Shown: positions 8,577-19,638 of the stretch, in pieces
Layout: each line of letters begins with the position of its first letter
Position numbering within the stretch: the first letter of the stretch is position 1
NCBI RefSeq assembly: GCF_902167145.1
Contig: NC_050104.1
Coordinates: 10,066,001 to 10,130,000 of the forward strand
Direction: 5' to 3'
DNA length: 64,000 nt
Source of the DNA: Zea mays
Lineage: Eukaryota > Streptophyta > Magnoliopsida > Poales > Poaceae
Notes under the pieces: model-generated
What the model saw: the letters and a program-made list of their open reading frames with translations, nothing else
Told to the model about the DNA's origin: nothing
Databases searched by the model: none
Position numbers and translations under genes: made by a program

Positions 8577-11500
8577 TTAGTTCGAAGTCACAAAAATAAA
8601 CAACAAAGCTAAAAAGCCATTAAGTAATACATATTCGTCTTTCGAGTTTCGCAGCTTTTCAGCTTCTTTTGTTGCTTCTCGAGCGTCATGAATATATTTT
8701 TCGCTCTTCTTCATTATTTCATGAGCCATCCCTCGGCCGCCATTTTCCCAGATATCAGTAAAAAAATTTCTGCCTATTAAACTCGCTTCGGCCGAGGGGT
8801 CCTTCGTATCGTCAACAGAAAAGACAGCTTCGGCCTGGGCCAATGTTTTAACATGTTCGCAACCTACCTTCTCTAAAACGGCTGCAACTCCCCTAGCACC
8901 AGAGAATGCACAGACGTCCCCGCGGTCACTCAAAAGCTTCAGCTTCACTACTGATCCACTCGATGACGCCCTCAGGGTCGCCCCGTATGAAGTTGTCTAT
9001 GTTTGAGTACGTTCCCACGTTGGCGAAGCTAGCCTTTATCTTTTTCACACACTCCACAGATTTTTCAAAGCATCTTTCTTTGGATGCACGAAGCTCTGCA
9101 ACTGTTTTTTCAAAATAATTTTTCTAGTATTCGCTGGCATCTCGATCAGCTTCGGCAACAGCGCATTTTAATTTGGCCTCGGCTAACTGTTTTCGAAGGT
9201 CTTCAATTTCACTTTTCTGGGCCTCAGCTTGAACTTTGGAACTAGTTTCGTCTTCTTTTATCTTGTTTACCAATGAATTAATATTTTATCCTTTTCAAGG
9301 CCTTCGTTCCTTAGTTCAATTACCTCTGAACGAAGGTTGTTCAGAGCCATTGTGCACCCTTCATCTTCGATATTTTTCTATGCCCTGAGGGCATTGCTAA
9401 GGATCAAGCCCTGCAAAAGGAGTATAGTATTACGTATAAACAAGTGAAATAATTCGTTTTTAAATACAAAAATTGATTTTCGCACCTTTATATTATTATA
9501 TGCCAAACTGTCGGCCAATTCATCCTTCGATAGTACTGAGAGGCCATCTTCTAACGTTGGGAACCCGAAGCTCCTACCCATCTCCCGGCAAACAGATATC
9601 TCTTTGCTGTCCGGGAGACAGTACAAAAAATCTTCTTCTCCGCTACCGTTAAACACTAATGCCCCCTTCGGATATTTCAGCTTCTGGGCATAGTGTTGAG
9701 CTTCTCGTTCTTCTTCTTTAGAGAGTCTTTTTCCCAAAGCATGACGGATGATATATTCAATACTTTCTTTTAAAGCTTCGGGAGCAGGAGCGGCAACTTT
9801 TTCAGGCAAAGTCTATTCTATAGCCTCTTCCTCTGCCGCCTTCTCTTCAATTTCCGAGGGTTTTTTCTCAGCAGGCTCTGAAGGCCCAGCTTCAGCGCTA
9901 GCCTGGCTCACAGCAGTTTCAACCTCGGCCAGTTTTGTTTCAGCTTCGATTTGTTTTTTCGAAGCCTCGGCAATTTTCCTTGAAGGAGTAGAGCTTGAAG
10001 CCTTTACTGATTCTAGCACATCTAGTACATTTGCCATTCTTCTTCTTTTGGGAGTTGCCGCAAGACCTTTTTGTATCTTCGGCACTGTTAATGCCGCCGA
10101 AGGGCTTAAAATTCCTAACACTTTTTCAGTTTTTGGCTCTTCGGCCTTATCTTTACCAGTCTTTGCCTCAGCTTGCTCGGCTGAGGGTGCCTTCGGCATG
10201 GTAGCCGGTTCTTCAATTTTCTGCATAGGAGGAATGGGCTCCTTTGATTCAGCAGCTGAAGAAATCTTCTCACCAAGCTCAGGTACCACGGCCGGTTCAA
10301 TATAACGTGGCCGGTGGGTAAGGACCTTCAACTTTTTACTCTTCGGCGCAGGCTCGCTTGGAGCAGCCGAAGCAGCAACCTTTCCAGAAGTTGCACCCTT
10401 TCTTTTCTGCCCCCGTGGCGGGTAGCGATAGTCAGGGTACACAAATCCAATAGCATCAAAAACCCTATTTAATCTTTTCTTTTTTCGGCTCCCGAAGGCC
10501 GCAGATAGTGCATTATCTTCGGACTTGGAATATGCTCCAAGTAACTCATCGCTAGTATTTTCAATACACTTCAGTCAGTCATCATCTGGTTCGACAAACT
10601 TGTCCCCAAACCTGAAGGTGTATTTCAATCGAACTAGGCCGCCTTCGCTAGGGTTAGTGATGGTTTCTTTCGGCATTTCCTAGCTGTCTATAAGTGGCCA
10701 TATCCTGTAGGCTATATGTTCTTGAAGTAAGTCTCTTGTCCCAATAAAAGAGCAAACTATGTTGAAGGCCCTTCGGCATGCTTCGGCTGCCTCATCAATT
10801 TCTACCTTCGGCTTTTGGAGGCCGAAGCGGGACCAGATGGGGCGCATGATGATCTCTTTAATGTCTTCTCTCGCCTTCAAATCATTTTTCACATAAAACC
10901 ACTCTTCCATCCAGGCCCCGGGCCGTCTATTCCGAAACATTGGCACTGGGTAGCTTGCGCCAGAGCGAGCAACGAAGCTATAGCAACCGAAATTGTTATG
11001 ATATTGTTCTTTACCCCAGGCCTTCGTCTCATACGAAAGTTCATGCACAATGCAAAAACATCTTGCACTTGGCTCTAGACCTTGACTTCTCACAGCCTAG
11101 ACAAAGATCCCCATTCTAATAACTGCTTCAGGAGTGATCTGGTGAAGGAAAATCTGGTATGTCTTTAAAACTTCAACCACAAATCTGCTCAACGGGAACC
11201 GAAGTCCAGCTTTGAAGAAGCTTCGGAAGACCACAACTTCGTTTTCTTCGGGAGCAGGAACGGCCCTGCCTACATCAGCCCTCACAATAGACATATCTTG
11301 AAAATACCTTCCTCTCATATTATCAAGATGACTCTGTTTGACAGTTGATTTCCCGAAGACTGCATGACTTGGTCACCAGGGCCGATCTTCAGAGTCTTCG
11401 CCTCCACTCTCCACATCGTAGCTGTCGCTATCATCAGTATCTTCAGACAAGCCTTTTAGTATCTCTTTAGTAATCTTCTCTGTATTTGTTTTTGCTATTG

Positions 11501-11702
11501 ACTCAACAAATCCAGCAGTCTTCTCCTCAAGGAGCTTCTCCTCTTCGGTTAGCTTCATCTCAGCAACTGTCTTCTTGTCTTGAGACATCTTCTCTTCGGA
11601 AATGACGAAAACGTGTCCTTCAAATCGAAGCTCAAAAGCTTGAGAGCTATCAAGCGCTAGTAAGCACAAGTTATAAAATTGAGAAAATAAGGCAAATGGC
11701 AC
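8577..11702 (-). pseudogene. Antisense gene of the Huck-like derivative (several nonsense mutations)
   Basis: Reads on the strand opposite to the element. The order from 11702 down is: an acidic N-terminus (MSQDKKTVAEMKLTEE); the conserved block PLSRFVVEVLKTYQIFLHQITPEAV; WFYVKNDLK; IGTRDLLQEH; a Lys/Ala/Glu-rich linker (9813-10442); a conserved HALGKRLSKEEEREAQHYA block (9378-9809); an intron; a degraded coiled coil; and a final domain at 8577-8948. In-frame stops occur at 11097, 10680, about 10573 and 9810. The first three fall where the sister gene or context implies Trp. Homologous to the plus-strand gene at 45367-48440. Function unknown. Confidence 0.7.
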
Positions 11703-11736
11703 AAGCAGTGTATCAAGTGCAGTCGGTGTGAGTTCC

Positions 11737-11744
11737 TATTTATA
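11737..11744 (-). promoter_or_regulatory. TATA box of the Huck-like antisense gene
   Basis: The minus strand reads TATAAATA 35 bases upstream of the first in-frame ATG-containing open stretch (11702), and 124 bases upstream of the likely start MSQDK near 11588. It lies outside the LTR, so the antisense gene has its own promoter. Confidence 0.6.
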
Positions 11745-11899
11745 CGCCCAGTGCGCTCCAAGTTGGAGGGCCCCGTCTGTCATTGACTGTTGCTATTCTA
11801 GCAAAGGGAAGGTGTTTTTTCGGACCTTCGACTTAGGGCCTTCGTCCATGTCGCAATCTGAATTCGTCATTCTAACAAATTAATATTGCGAGGGGCTAC

Positions 11900-12400
11900 T
11901 GTTGGGGGCCTTCATCTTCCGAAGGTCCTCCAAAACATGATTTAACAATGTTGGTGCCTTCGGACTCGGATCAGAACCACATAGTGTGAAAAGCACGAAC
12001 AATACGAAGGTTGACGCAGCGCCGAAGCTACGCGCAAGGGAGCTTCGGCATAACGGCAAAAAAGGGAACCGACTGAAAAGGGAAAAGGCTATTTAGACCT
12101 CGGTGGACCACCTTAAAGTCATTAGCAAATGTGAAAGGTATGGATGTAATTTTACACGGGCTGTGTCCCGTGCCTATAAATAGATGAACAGTACCCCTAT
12201 ACTGTTCACGCTGACTTGTACTCATTTTTGCGTCACGCTTGTACTTTCATTTTCTGTCAAGCCGAAGGTACAAATGTAATTCAATATTGTCATTATTCAT
12301 TTGTTCATTTATGATTATATAATAAGAAATGTGTATGATGATGTTATATGTTTGTTCACATTATCCCTTATGTTTTACATGCTTCATTCGCCCTTGATAT

Positions 12401-12456
<56 letters not shown>

Positions 12457-12608
12457 AGATGATGAAGGTATGTCCTTCATGGCCTTCGTCCGAAGATCAT
12501 TATATCCTTAGGGAGACAATGTTCCGAAGGACGAAGGGCATTAACAAATAACCTGTTTTTGTGTTGCCTTGTTCTCAATATATAGCATTTGAGAACAAGT
12601 CCCCAACA
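11900..12608 (+). repeat. 3' LTR of the Huck-like derivative (709 bp)
   Basis: Starts TGTTGGGGGCC after the tract GCGAGGGGCTAC and ends GTCCCCAACA. It contains TATAAATA at 12175-12182 and a TA microsatellite at about 12404-12452 that is also present in the 5' LTR copy. Confidence 0.88.
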
Positions 12609-12789
12609 ATAATGCTCCTAGTTTAATACACATCTCAAGAGAGCAATCAAGTGAAGAGTCTATTTTTTTCTCTTCTCTTCTCATCTGAACTTGGTTTTAA
12701 TTTACACTAACACCTTTTATTTTCCAAGTTTGTGTTGTTTAAAGTAAGTTTTGTAGGATCACCTATTCACCCCTCTCTAGGTGCTCTCA
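12609..12789 (-). repeat. Sirevirus-type LTR fragment
   Basis: Read on the minus strand it begins TGAGAGCACCTAGAGAGGGG then TGAATAGGTGATCCT, the same start as the solo LTR at 34716-35902. It is truncated at 12609, where the Huck-like derivative inserted; the remainder would lie left of the window. Confidence 0.75.
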
Positions 12790-13010
12790 CAATGTCGTGC
12801 CCTCTTTGAGCCTTGCCACTACACTCACCAACCCCACCGTGGCCCTCGACAAGGTTCACCACCACTAGCTATGGAGGGATCCAATCACATGGAGGAACAT
12901 GCCCCAATTGGTCATGTAGAGTAGGTCAACACTGTAGGGAGCACACTCGAGGATGATGCCACTTGTGGGGATGGGAGAAGGTGCCATTGCAGGGATCTAC
13001 TAGTGGGAAG
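12790..13010. other. Unassigned single-copy-looking DNA
   Basis: I see no supported gene, RNA or repeat. It is the left flank of the first hAT element and joins smoothly to 13566-13674 once that element is removed. Confidence 0.5.
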
Positions 13011-13557
13011 TAAAGATGGTAATGTGTACAAATTATTTGTGTGCTCATAGGCATAAACTCTATAGCGTGAGATGTGAGGGTTTAGATATGTGTTTATATC
13101 CGAAGGCGAGGGTACGAGTTTGAATCCATGTCCAACAGGTTTACTTTTGTGGGCATGAAAAAGTTTCACCCATGCCCATATACATCCAAATTCGCTCTAT
13201 ATATACTCAAAATCTTTATGGTTGATTGTATTAGATCATCTCATATGTTATTGCTTGTTAATTTATTGCTTGAAATATAATTCTTGTATCTTGTAATGTT
13301 TCGATTTGTCTTATGTGTTGAATAACTAGTTTGTTGTAGAAAGATATTTATTCTATATTATGAGTTGATCTACTTATTATTCCTATTGCAGGAACACAGG
13401 TATACCCATGCATGGGTTTGTAGCGCCCGTGGGTGACGAATGTGGATGGCATACTGTGTCTGTTGAAGGTGGCGGGTATGGACACAAGTTTGACATTTGG
13501 TCCATGGATGCGAGTTTACAAACCTTCTACCCCAGATTTTGTACCCATTACCATCTA
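13011..13557. mobile_element. Non-autonomous hAT element (547 bp)
   Basis: Imperfect terminal inverted repeats: left TAAAGATGGTAATGTGTACA, right (inverted) TAGATGGTAATGGGTACAAA. It is flanked by an 8-bp target duplication with one mismatch, GTGGGAAG (13003-13010) and ATGGGAAG (13558-13565), the size produced by hAT transposases. No transposase is encoded, so movement would require one in trans. Confidence 0.72.
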
Positions 13558-13682
13558 ATGGGAAGTGGAAAAGGCATTGTCGCCACCGTCACTTGAAGCA
13601 GAGGATACATAATAAATGATTGAAATAGGGTCTGATATATATAAATAAAATACTAGATAGACAGGTAGTAATTAGGTAGATA

Positions 13683-14378
13683 TAGTGGGTGGAAACGAGC
13701 TGAGCTCGACTTGGCTCGATGGTGGCTCGCATGCTGGCTCATGAGCCTCCTTTACCCAGCGTCCCACATCACTTTCTCAGCGGACTAGAGGTGGAGGTCA
13801 GGTGGTGGACTAACGGTGGTGGGCGCCTTGGCAGACTAGAGGGGTGTCAGATGCCCGGAGGTGGGTGGTGTGGTGCTCTATTGTCGGACTCGCGTCGATC
13901 GATGGAGGAGCCCAACACGCAACTGCATAGGCCAGAGGGCCAGGTCGACCGCCGGTGGAGTAGGCGCGCAGACGTAGTGTCGCAAGCCCTCGAGATGCAA
14001 TGACGATGCGAAGCCCAGCGCAATGTACGACCTACGACGGCGATGCACCAGCAATGGTATGAGCCCAGAACCACACTCGTAGCTCGACACGGAGGTATGA
14101 TAGCGACACGAAGGAACTAGAACGGCGTGGTGTGTTGTGTTGCTCGTGGCCTGGTGCCCAGATAGGGTTTAGGAAATTCACGTGCTTGCCTTGTTGGGCC
14201 TCATGCCTCACGTCATGTAGTCTACTTGGGCTAGCCCGTTCCCGAGCCTAGTTGGCTAGTTCTGGTTATCTGGCTCACGAGCTCACACGAGCTGGCTCGG
14301 CTCACGAGCGGCTCGCGAGCCTCATCGAGCCGAGCCGAACCGAGCTTAGCCGAGCCCGAGCTTATTTTTCCAGACCTA
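13683..14378. mobile_element. Non-autonomous hAT element (696 bp), GAGCTCG-rich
   Basis: Perfect 8-bp target duplication GGTAGATA at 13675-13682 and 14379-14386. Termini are imperfect inverted repeats: TAGTGGGTGGAAACGAGCT on the left and, inverted, TAGGTCTGGAAAAATAAGCT on the right, continuing as GAGCTCG/GGCTCGG-rich sub-terminal repeats. No transposase is encoded. Open frames inside (13719-14003 plus, 13847-14090 minus) have no recognisable domain and overlap each other. Confidence 0.82.
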
Positions 14379-14386
14379 GGTAGATA

Positions 14387-14806
14387 GGTAGGTACTATCA
14401 CCTATCTAAGCAGTTGTGTGAAGAAGATATTCTCTTTATTCTAAATTTTAAGTTATTTTAGTTTTTCTAGGTATATAACCTTTATTATGTATCTCAGGAG
14501 TAAAAGTTATGTATGAGATGATGTTTAATCATAAAAGAGATTAGAATACAGGTGTTTTGATGGTTCAACACTCTTATTAACGGACGAGTTAGAGCAAAGT
14601 ATTCAGTCATGACGTTAACTCTGATTTAAAAATACGTGACATGATGAGTGATAATCTCTAAGCCTCATAAATCTATTCATACAAGTTAGTAGTAGTATGC
14701 ATCCGCACATAGTACGGGTTCAATTTGAAGATAAAACGAAACTTTATAATGTGGTCACGTTGAATAGACGACTGCAATGCAAGTCGTTAAGGTGACCACA
14801 CGCACA
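14387..14806. other. Intergenic DNA with a Stowaway-like terminus
   Basis: Around 14430-14500 the sequence CTTTATTCTAAATTTTAAGTTATTTTAG then TTTTTCTAGGTATATAAC resembles one end of a Stowaway MITE (compare CTCCATCCTAAAATAATAG at 63823). I do not find the other end. No gene seen. Confidence 0.35.
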
Positions 14807-15391
14807 TGTTGGAGAGCAAAAATGACCGTGCGGACAGTCGGGACCGGACGGTCCGCACTGATGGTGCAGACGGTCCGTGCGCGTAGAGTCAGTTAGGGTT
14901 CCGAGTTTCTTGCTATAGTTGTTGGCTAGATTCGCGAAATTAACTCGAGAAATTTGTTTGTAACGGGTCTAGCCCCCCTCCTTTATAAATACAGAGGAAT
15001 ACAGCCAATTAATCATCAACAATCGAATCAATAATCAGTTTATCTCTCGTTTTTACCTTAGCCATTATGAGTAGTTCTAGTTTAGTTCTATTTTAACCTC
15101 TCAATCCCCAAATTCTTCGCTTCTCTTCGGCTCTACGTCAATTAGAGGTGTCTAGGTCGGCCTGCTGACCCTAGACAACACATAGAATCTCTCCTCTCCG
15201 ACGGGGTCCCACCAGGGAGCGAGATTCAGGCGTCGTTGGCGAACTCCGCCGCCCCTGCGCACGCGCGGACCGTCCGGCCCGTCAGGCAGGGAACCTTAGC
15301 CCTGCTCTAGGTCCCGGACCGTCCGCGCTTGTGCAGAGAGCATCGTCGCCGGTTCTCAACGCAGTGATTGGCGCCCGGATCGGCGCCAACA
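14807..15391 (+). repeat. 5' LTR of the 14.8-23.9 kb element
   Basis: 585 bp, TGTTGG...CCAACA, TATAAATA at 14984-14991. Near the start it carries several GGACGGTCCG palindromes. Confidence 0.85.
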
Positions 15392-15449
15392 CACTTTTTG
15401 CCAACTCCGCTAGGGACATTTCATATAGACCTATCAAGATCGGCCCTCA

Positions 15450-17535
15450 ATGGCCGGTTCAAAGGATAGCTCTGAAGTTTCCACCAACAATATCATAGAG
15501 CCGATCTGGAAAACCTTGCCGGATGACGAACAACTCCAGTTCGAGGAGCACAAGGAGCAGCTGATCCAAGAAGCAAAGGCGAAGTTCCTTGCCAACTTTA
15601 AGGTGGACAGGAACAACAAGGTCGTTCGGCAACGGACGACTGATCTGGCTTCGCTCAGACACACAACAGATACCGCAATGTAAGTAACACCAACGAGCTC
15701 CAATTTCTTAAAGCTTACATAGATGAACAGCGGGAGCAAATGCAACATATCGTAGGGGGTATACAAAAGGATTATAGAAGGCTAGTACATGTGTTTGATA
15801 AATCCATTATTGCAAATTTTCCTACGCACGAGGCTAAATTGGGGGAAAACACACGTAATTCATCGGCTACAGGTTATCACGACCAGTCACAACCCATTTA
15901 TGGGATGCCGATGGACACATACCCTGAACAACCATAGCCTCCTACGCACATCGGCAGTAAATTAGCCGATCTGCACATGTCCGGATCGTCCGCACGTGAG
16001 TGCGGACTGTCTGGGCCAGCAACGGCTGGTCCCACTTTTAATGAGTTACCGAGATATGTGTCTGAGCCACCACATGCTACACAAGCCCTGAACCACCCAG
16101 ACAGACCGTCCGCATATGATCACGGACGGTCCGCATATCCGACCGGACGGTCCGAGTATCCGACCGGACGGTCCGGCACAGGGTTGTTTGAGGAGGATTG
16201 TTACCTAAATCCTCGCCCATACCATCAACACTTCCGATCGCACTATACGATGCACCAGCCCATTAGTACAGAATCCCAAACCCATGGGAGCGAGTACTTT
16301 CCGGCTCCGCCTAGAAGGCCGAAAAGGAATGTTCAATCCTATGAACCATATAGGGCAAATAGTAATGCACCACAGAACTCAAACCAATGGGGGGAAGACA
16401 ACAAACTAATGTCCAAACAACCTCACCTATGATATGACAAAAAGCCAGTGGTCTCCCACCAGCTGCTATTGATATAGTAAGGGAAGAAATAGCCGGGGCG
16501 TTCCGAGTTAAGCTCGAAGTAAGCATGGTACTGGGGGACATTCATATCAGAGGCCTTATAACAGCCGATTTGACCAACACCCATACCCACACGGAACCAG
16601 GATACCCGAATTCGCAAAATTTTTGGGTAACCAAGGAAAGAGCACACGTGAACACATCGGCCAATTTTTAGCGCAATTAGGAGAATTGGCCGACATAGAG
16701 GCGTTCCGGGTGCGTTTATTTTCATTATCTTAAACAGGAACCACATTCGCATGGTACGCCACATTACCTCCTAATTCTATTTTATCATGGGGGGATTTAG
16801 AATGAAAATTCCATGATCACTTTTTTCTCCGGTGACTATGAGTTAGATTTGGTAGACCTAGTGGCCCTGCGACAAGGAAAAGACGAATCAGTTAATGAGT
16901 ACATCCGAAGATTCTGAGATACGAGAAACTGATGCTTTCAAATTCATTTAGTAGAAAAACAGCTAGCGGGAATAGCCTTTAATGGACTGCGATATTATTT
17001 AAAGAAAAGATTAGAAGGCATCTAGTTTTTTATGCTAGCACAATTACATCAGAGAGCTTTGTCTTGTGAAAGTCGAAGCAAAGAAACTGCTAAAATGATT
17101 CGTCACAACGTCCATATAGTAGAGTGTGACCAAAGTAGCTTGGACGACGAATCAAAAGAAGTATATGCGATTGAAATGGTTTGGCCAAAGCAGGCCGAAT
17201 CATCAGCTCGTTCTTCCTTATAGCCGGTTCAAAAGAAACGACAAGAGGAGGTTAAATTTACATTTAATGTTGATAAGTGTGATAAAATATTTGACGAATT
17301 GCTCAAAAATGGCAACATTATGATAAATCATACCGTTCCACCCGCCGACGAACTGAAACGTCGCGCATACTATAAGTGGCACAACTCGTTTTCTCATTCC
17401 ACTAATGATTGTAATGTATTTCGACAACAAATCCAATCGGCCATTAACGAGGGACGATTGAAATTTCAGGAAATGCAGGTGGATACGGAGCCCTTCCCAA
17501 TGATTGTGATTGACTTTGAGGGCAAAAAGTCCTGA
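15450..17535 (+). pseudogene. gag region of the 14.8-23.9 kb element
   Basis: Broken gag. Open pieces at 15450-15683 (start MAGSKDSSEVSTNN), 15740-15937, 15977-16432, 17032-17223 and 17299-17535 lie in different frames, separated by stops and indels. Recognisable gag-domain residues are EFAKFLGNQGKSTREHIGQF (~16612-16670), FAWYATLPPNSI (~16745) and a terminal cysteine/histidine motif YYKWHNSFSHSTNDCNVF (~17370-17425). A palindrome array occupies about 16110-16175 within the coding part. Not functional. Confidence 0.7.
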
Positions 17536-18597
17536 TTCGGCCCAGCATGGCCGATAAGGGTAAAGGCAAAGAAGTCATCATCAGTGATGCATGGAAGGCC
17601 GATGAAAATAATAAAATTTCTTGCAGGAAAGTAGTGGCTGAGAAGACTCCTGATGGGGGGAGACTTTGAAAATTACCATCACTACCTCTAACACTGGGTT
17701 GCAGGCGCAGGCAGGAAACCAGGCGCTAGCACCTGTTCTGCGCATCACGGACGGTCTGACGCACAGACGTGGACGGTCCGGAACACCGCCAGACAGTCCG
17801 GATCATTCCAGCAGACAATCCGGTAACGCCTAGGAACCACGACGACCACGCACTTTCAAACCACGACGACCGGAAATAGGTACGTGGAAAACTAACACGT
17901 TCAAGGCAGCTGGTCGACTTGTTAGATCTGGCCCAACCTTCGATCAATTATTGTCTAAATATGTAAAAAAGGCGGGCCCAAGTAGCCGGCCGGCAAAGCG
18001 ACCTCGCTCACCCACTCAAGAGCGACAGTAGATAAGACCAATTGGACCACCTCACTAATCAGAAAAGATGGAAGATCATACTGTCCAGTTAAGACCTAAC
18101 ATGCCTGTATGGACACCTCCACTCCCATATCTACCTATGTCATATCAATATACATACATACCACCGCCACATGCCCTGAATCAAATGTGGAGCATGCCAC
18201 CATATCCATTTGGGATGCCATAGTACCCTGCTTGGGGGGCACCCCAAACATCTATTTTCAATAGGTTGGCACCTCCAGTACAAGACCAATTGAGCGCCAT
18301 TCAATCTGGTCACCAGGCACAAGTCTAGCAAGGTTGCCGGACCACTCGGCCACAAAGGCTGACCAATCCGACAGGGAGGCATATACCTACAACAACCAAG
18401 AGAACGACAAAAAGGACATCATCAAAATACATACAACAAATGTCGTCGTACAGGAAAATAATGAAGGGCCAATGATTTTTGGTGAATTGGCCAACACAAA
18501 CAAAAAATAAGATACAGCTACCATAAAAATAGCCAATCTAAAATACTCCATGCCTTAATGGTGCCAATCGGGACTGACACGGTCTCAAAAGCGAAAA

Positions 18598-19631
18598 TTG
18601 CAATGCTTAAGAGCAAAGGAGAGCAAGGAAAAAGAAGTAGAAAAAATATTTAATGACACACATCCGCAGTACCCACCACCGCAAAAGAGGTGGAGGCCAA
18701 AGGCCGTTGAGATAAATCAAACGGCCATGAAGACAGAAAATGAAACAGGAACTTCACAGCTCTTTGTGGGTACGGCAGACAGTCCGGCTATAAAGGTCGG
18801 ACCATCCGCAGGTAACACAGACCGTCCGACTCTCAAGTCCGGACCGTCCGCACTACACCAGGACACCTCCAACGACGTGTTGATGCCCATGGAGGAGGAT
18901 GATCTACTAGGAGAAGACTTGGTCGACTACGAAGCTTCTCCAGAGCACCTAGGTATGGACGTAAATGTTATTATATTTTCCGTTGATTGTACTATTGTCG
19001 GCGACGATGAACCTGTCGTTGCTCAGTTTGACTTTGGTCCTAAAGAGGTCGCCTTAACTAAACTAAAGGAATCGGTAAATCATTTAAAGCCGCTCTTCGT
19101 GCGTGGTCACATTGATGGGATACCGATTGCTAAAATGTTGGTAGAAGGGGGGCGGTCGTAAATCTAATACCTTATTCATTCTACAGAAAATTAGGTAAAC
19201 ATGATGACGAACTTGTCAAGACCAACATGACCCTTAGCGGTGTTGGAACTGATAGTTCGATCAAAGCCAAGGGAGTAACGTCCGTTGAATTAACCATCGG
19301 GACTAAGACCCTTGCTGCTGCATTCTTCGTTGCTGATGTAGAAGGAAATTACAGTCTAATCCTAGGCAGAGATTGGATCAATGCTAATCAATGTGTACCT
19401 TCTATGTTACATCAAATGTTACTACAGTGGGTAGGCGATGATGTAGAACAAGTGTATGCTGATGCATCGGCCTGTATCGCTATGGTTGATGCCCCTCTAC
19501 TTTGGACCTATGAGACTGCTACGTGTCTTATAGGAGTAGATTTTTCTGATTATCAGTTCATAAGTATAGATAAAAAGGGTTTCATTCCTGTAATGCTAGA
19601 GTCGATGGAGAATCGGCTAAATCCTAAATAA
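18598..19631 (+). pseudogene. Retroviral-type aspartic protease region (frameshifted at the active site)
   Basis: The frame 18598-19161 ends ...GIPIAKMLVEGGRS at a stop. Conceptually the next residues should be the VNLIPYS part of the family's MLVDGG active-site loop, which is present in another frame (AATCTAATACC at ~19161). A one-base deletion in the G run after the catalytic codon explains this, and that codon is GAA rather than GAC. The second protease half is in 19227-19631 (LILGRDWINANQC). This would cleave Gag-Pol in an intact element; it is dead here. Confidence 0.7.
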
Positions 19632-19638
19632 AGTTTAA

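Larger units (their letters stand above)
5986..12608 (+). mobile_element. Huck-like Tat-lineage gypsy deletion derivative (gag fragment + antisense gene, no pol)
   Basis: Bounded by the 3' end of a 5' LTR (to 6195) and a complete 3' LTR (11900-12608). The two LTR ends share a near-identical ~155-bp stretch after the TA repeat, with one difference seen. The interior holds a primer-binding site, a gag fragment lacking its N-terminal part, ~1.1 kb of repeats, and an antisense gene. No protease, reverse transcriptase or integrase is present. The rest of the 5' LTR lies left of the window, beyond X1, which is inserted in it. Family assignment (Huck-like) is from the LTR start TGTTGGGGGCC and is tentative. 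Confidence 0.8.
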
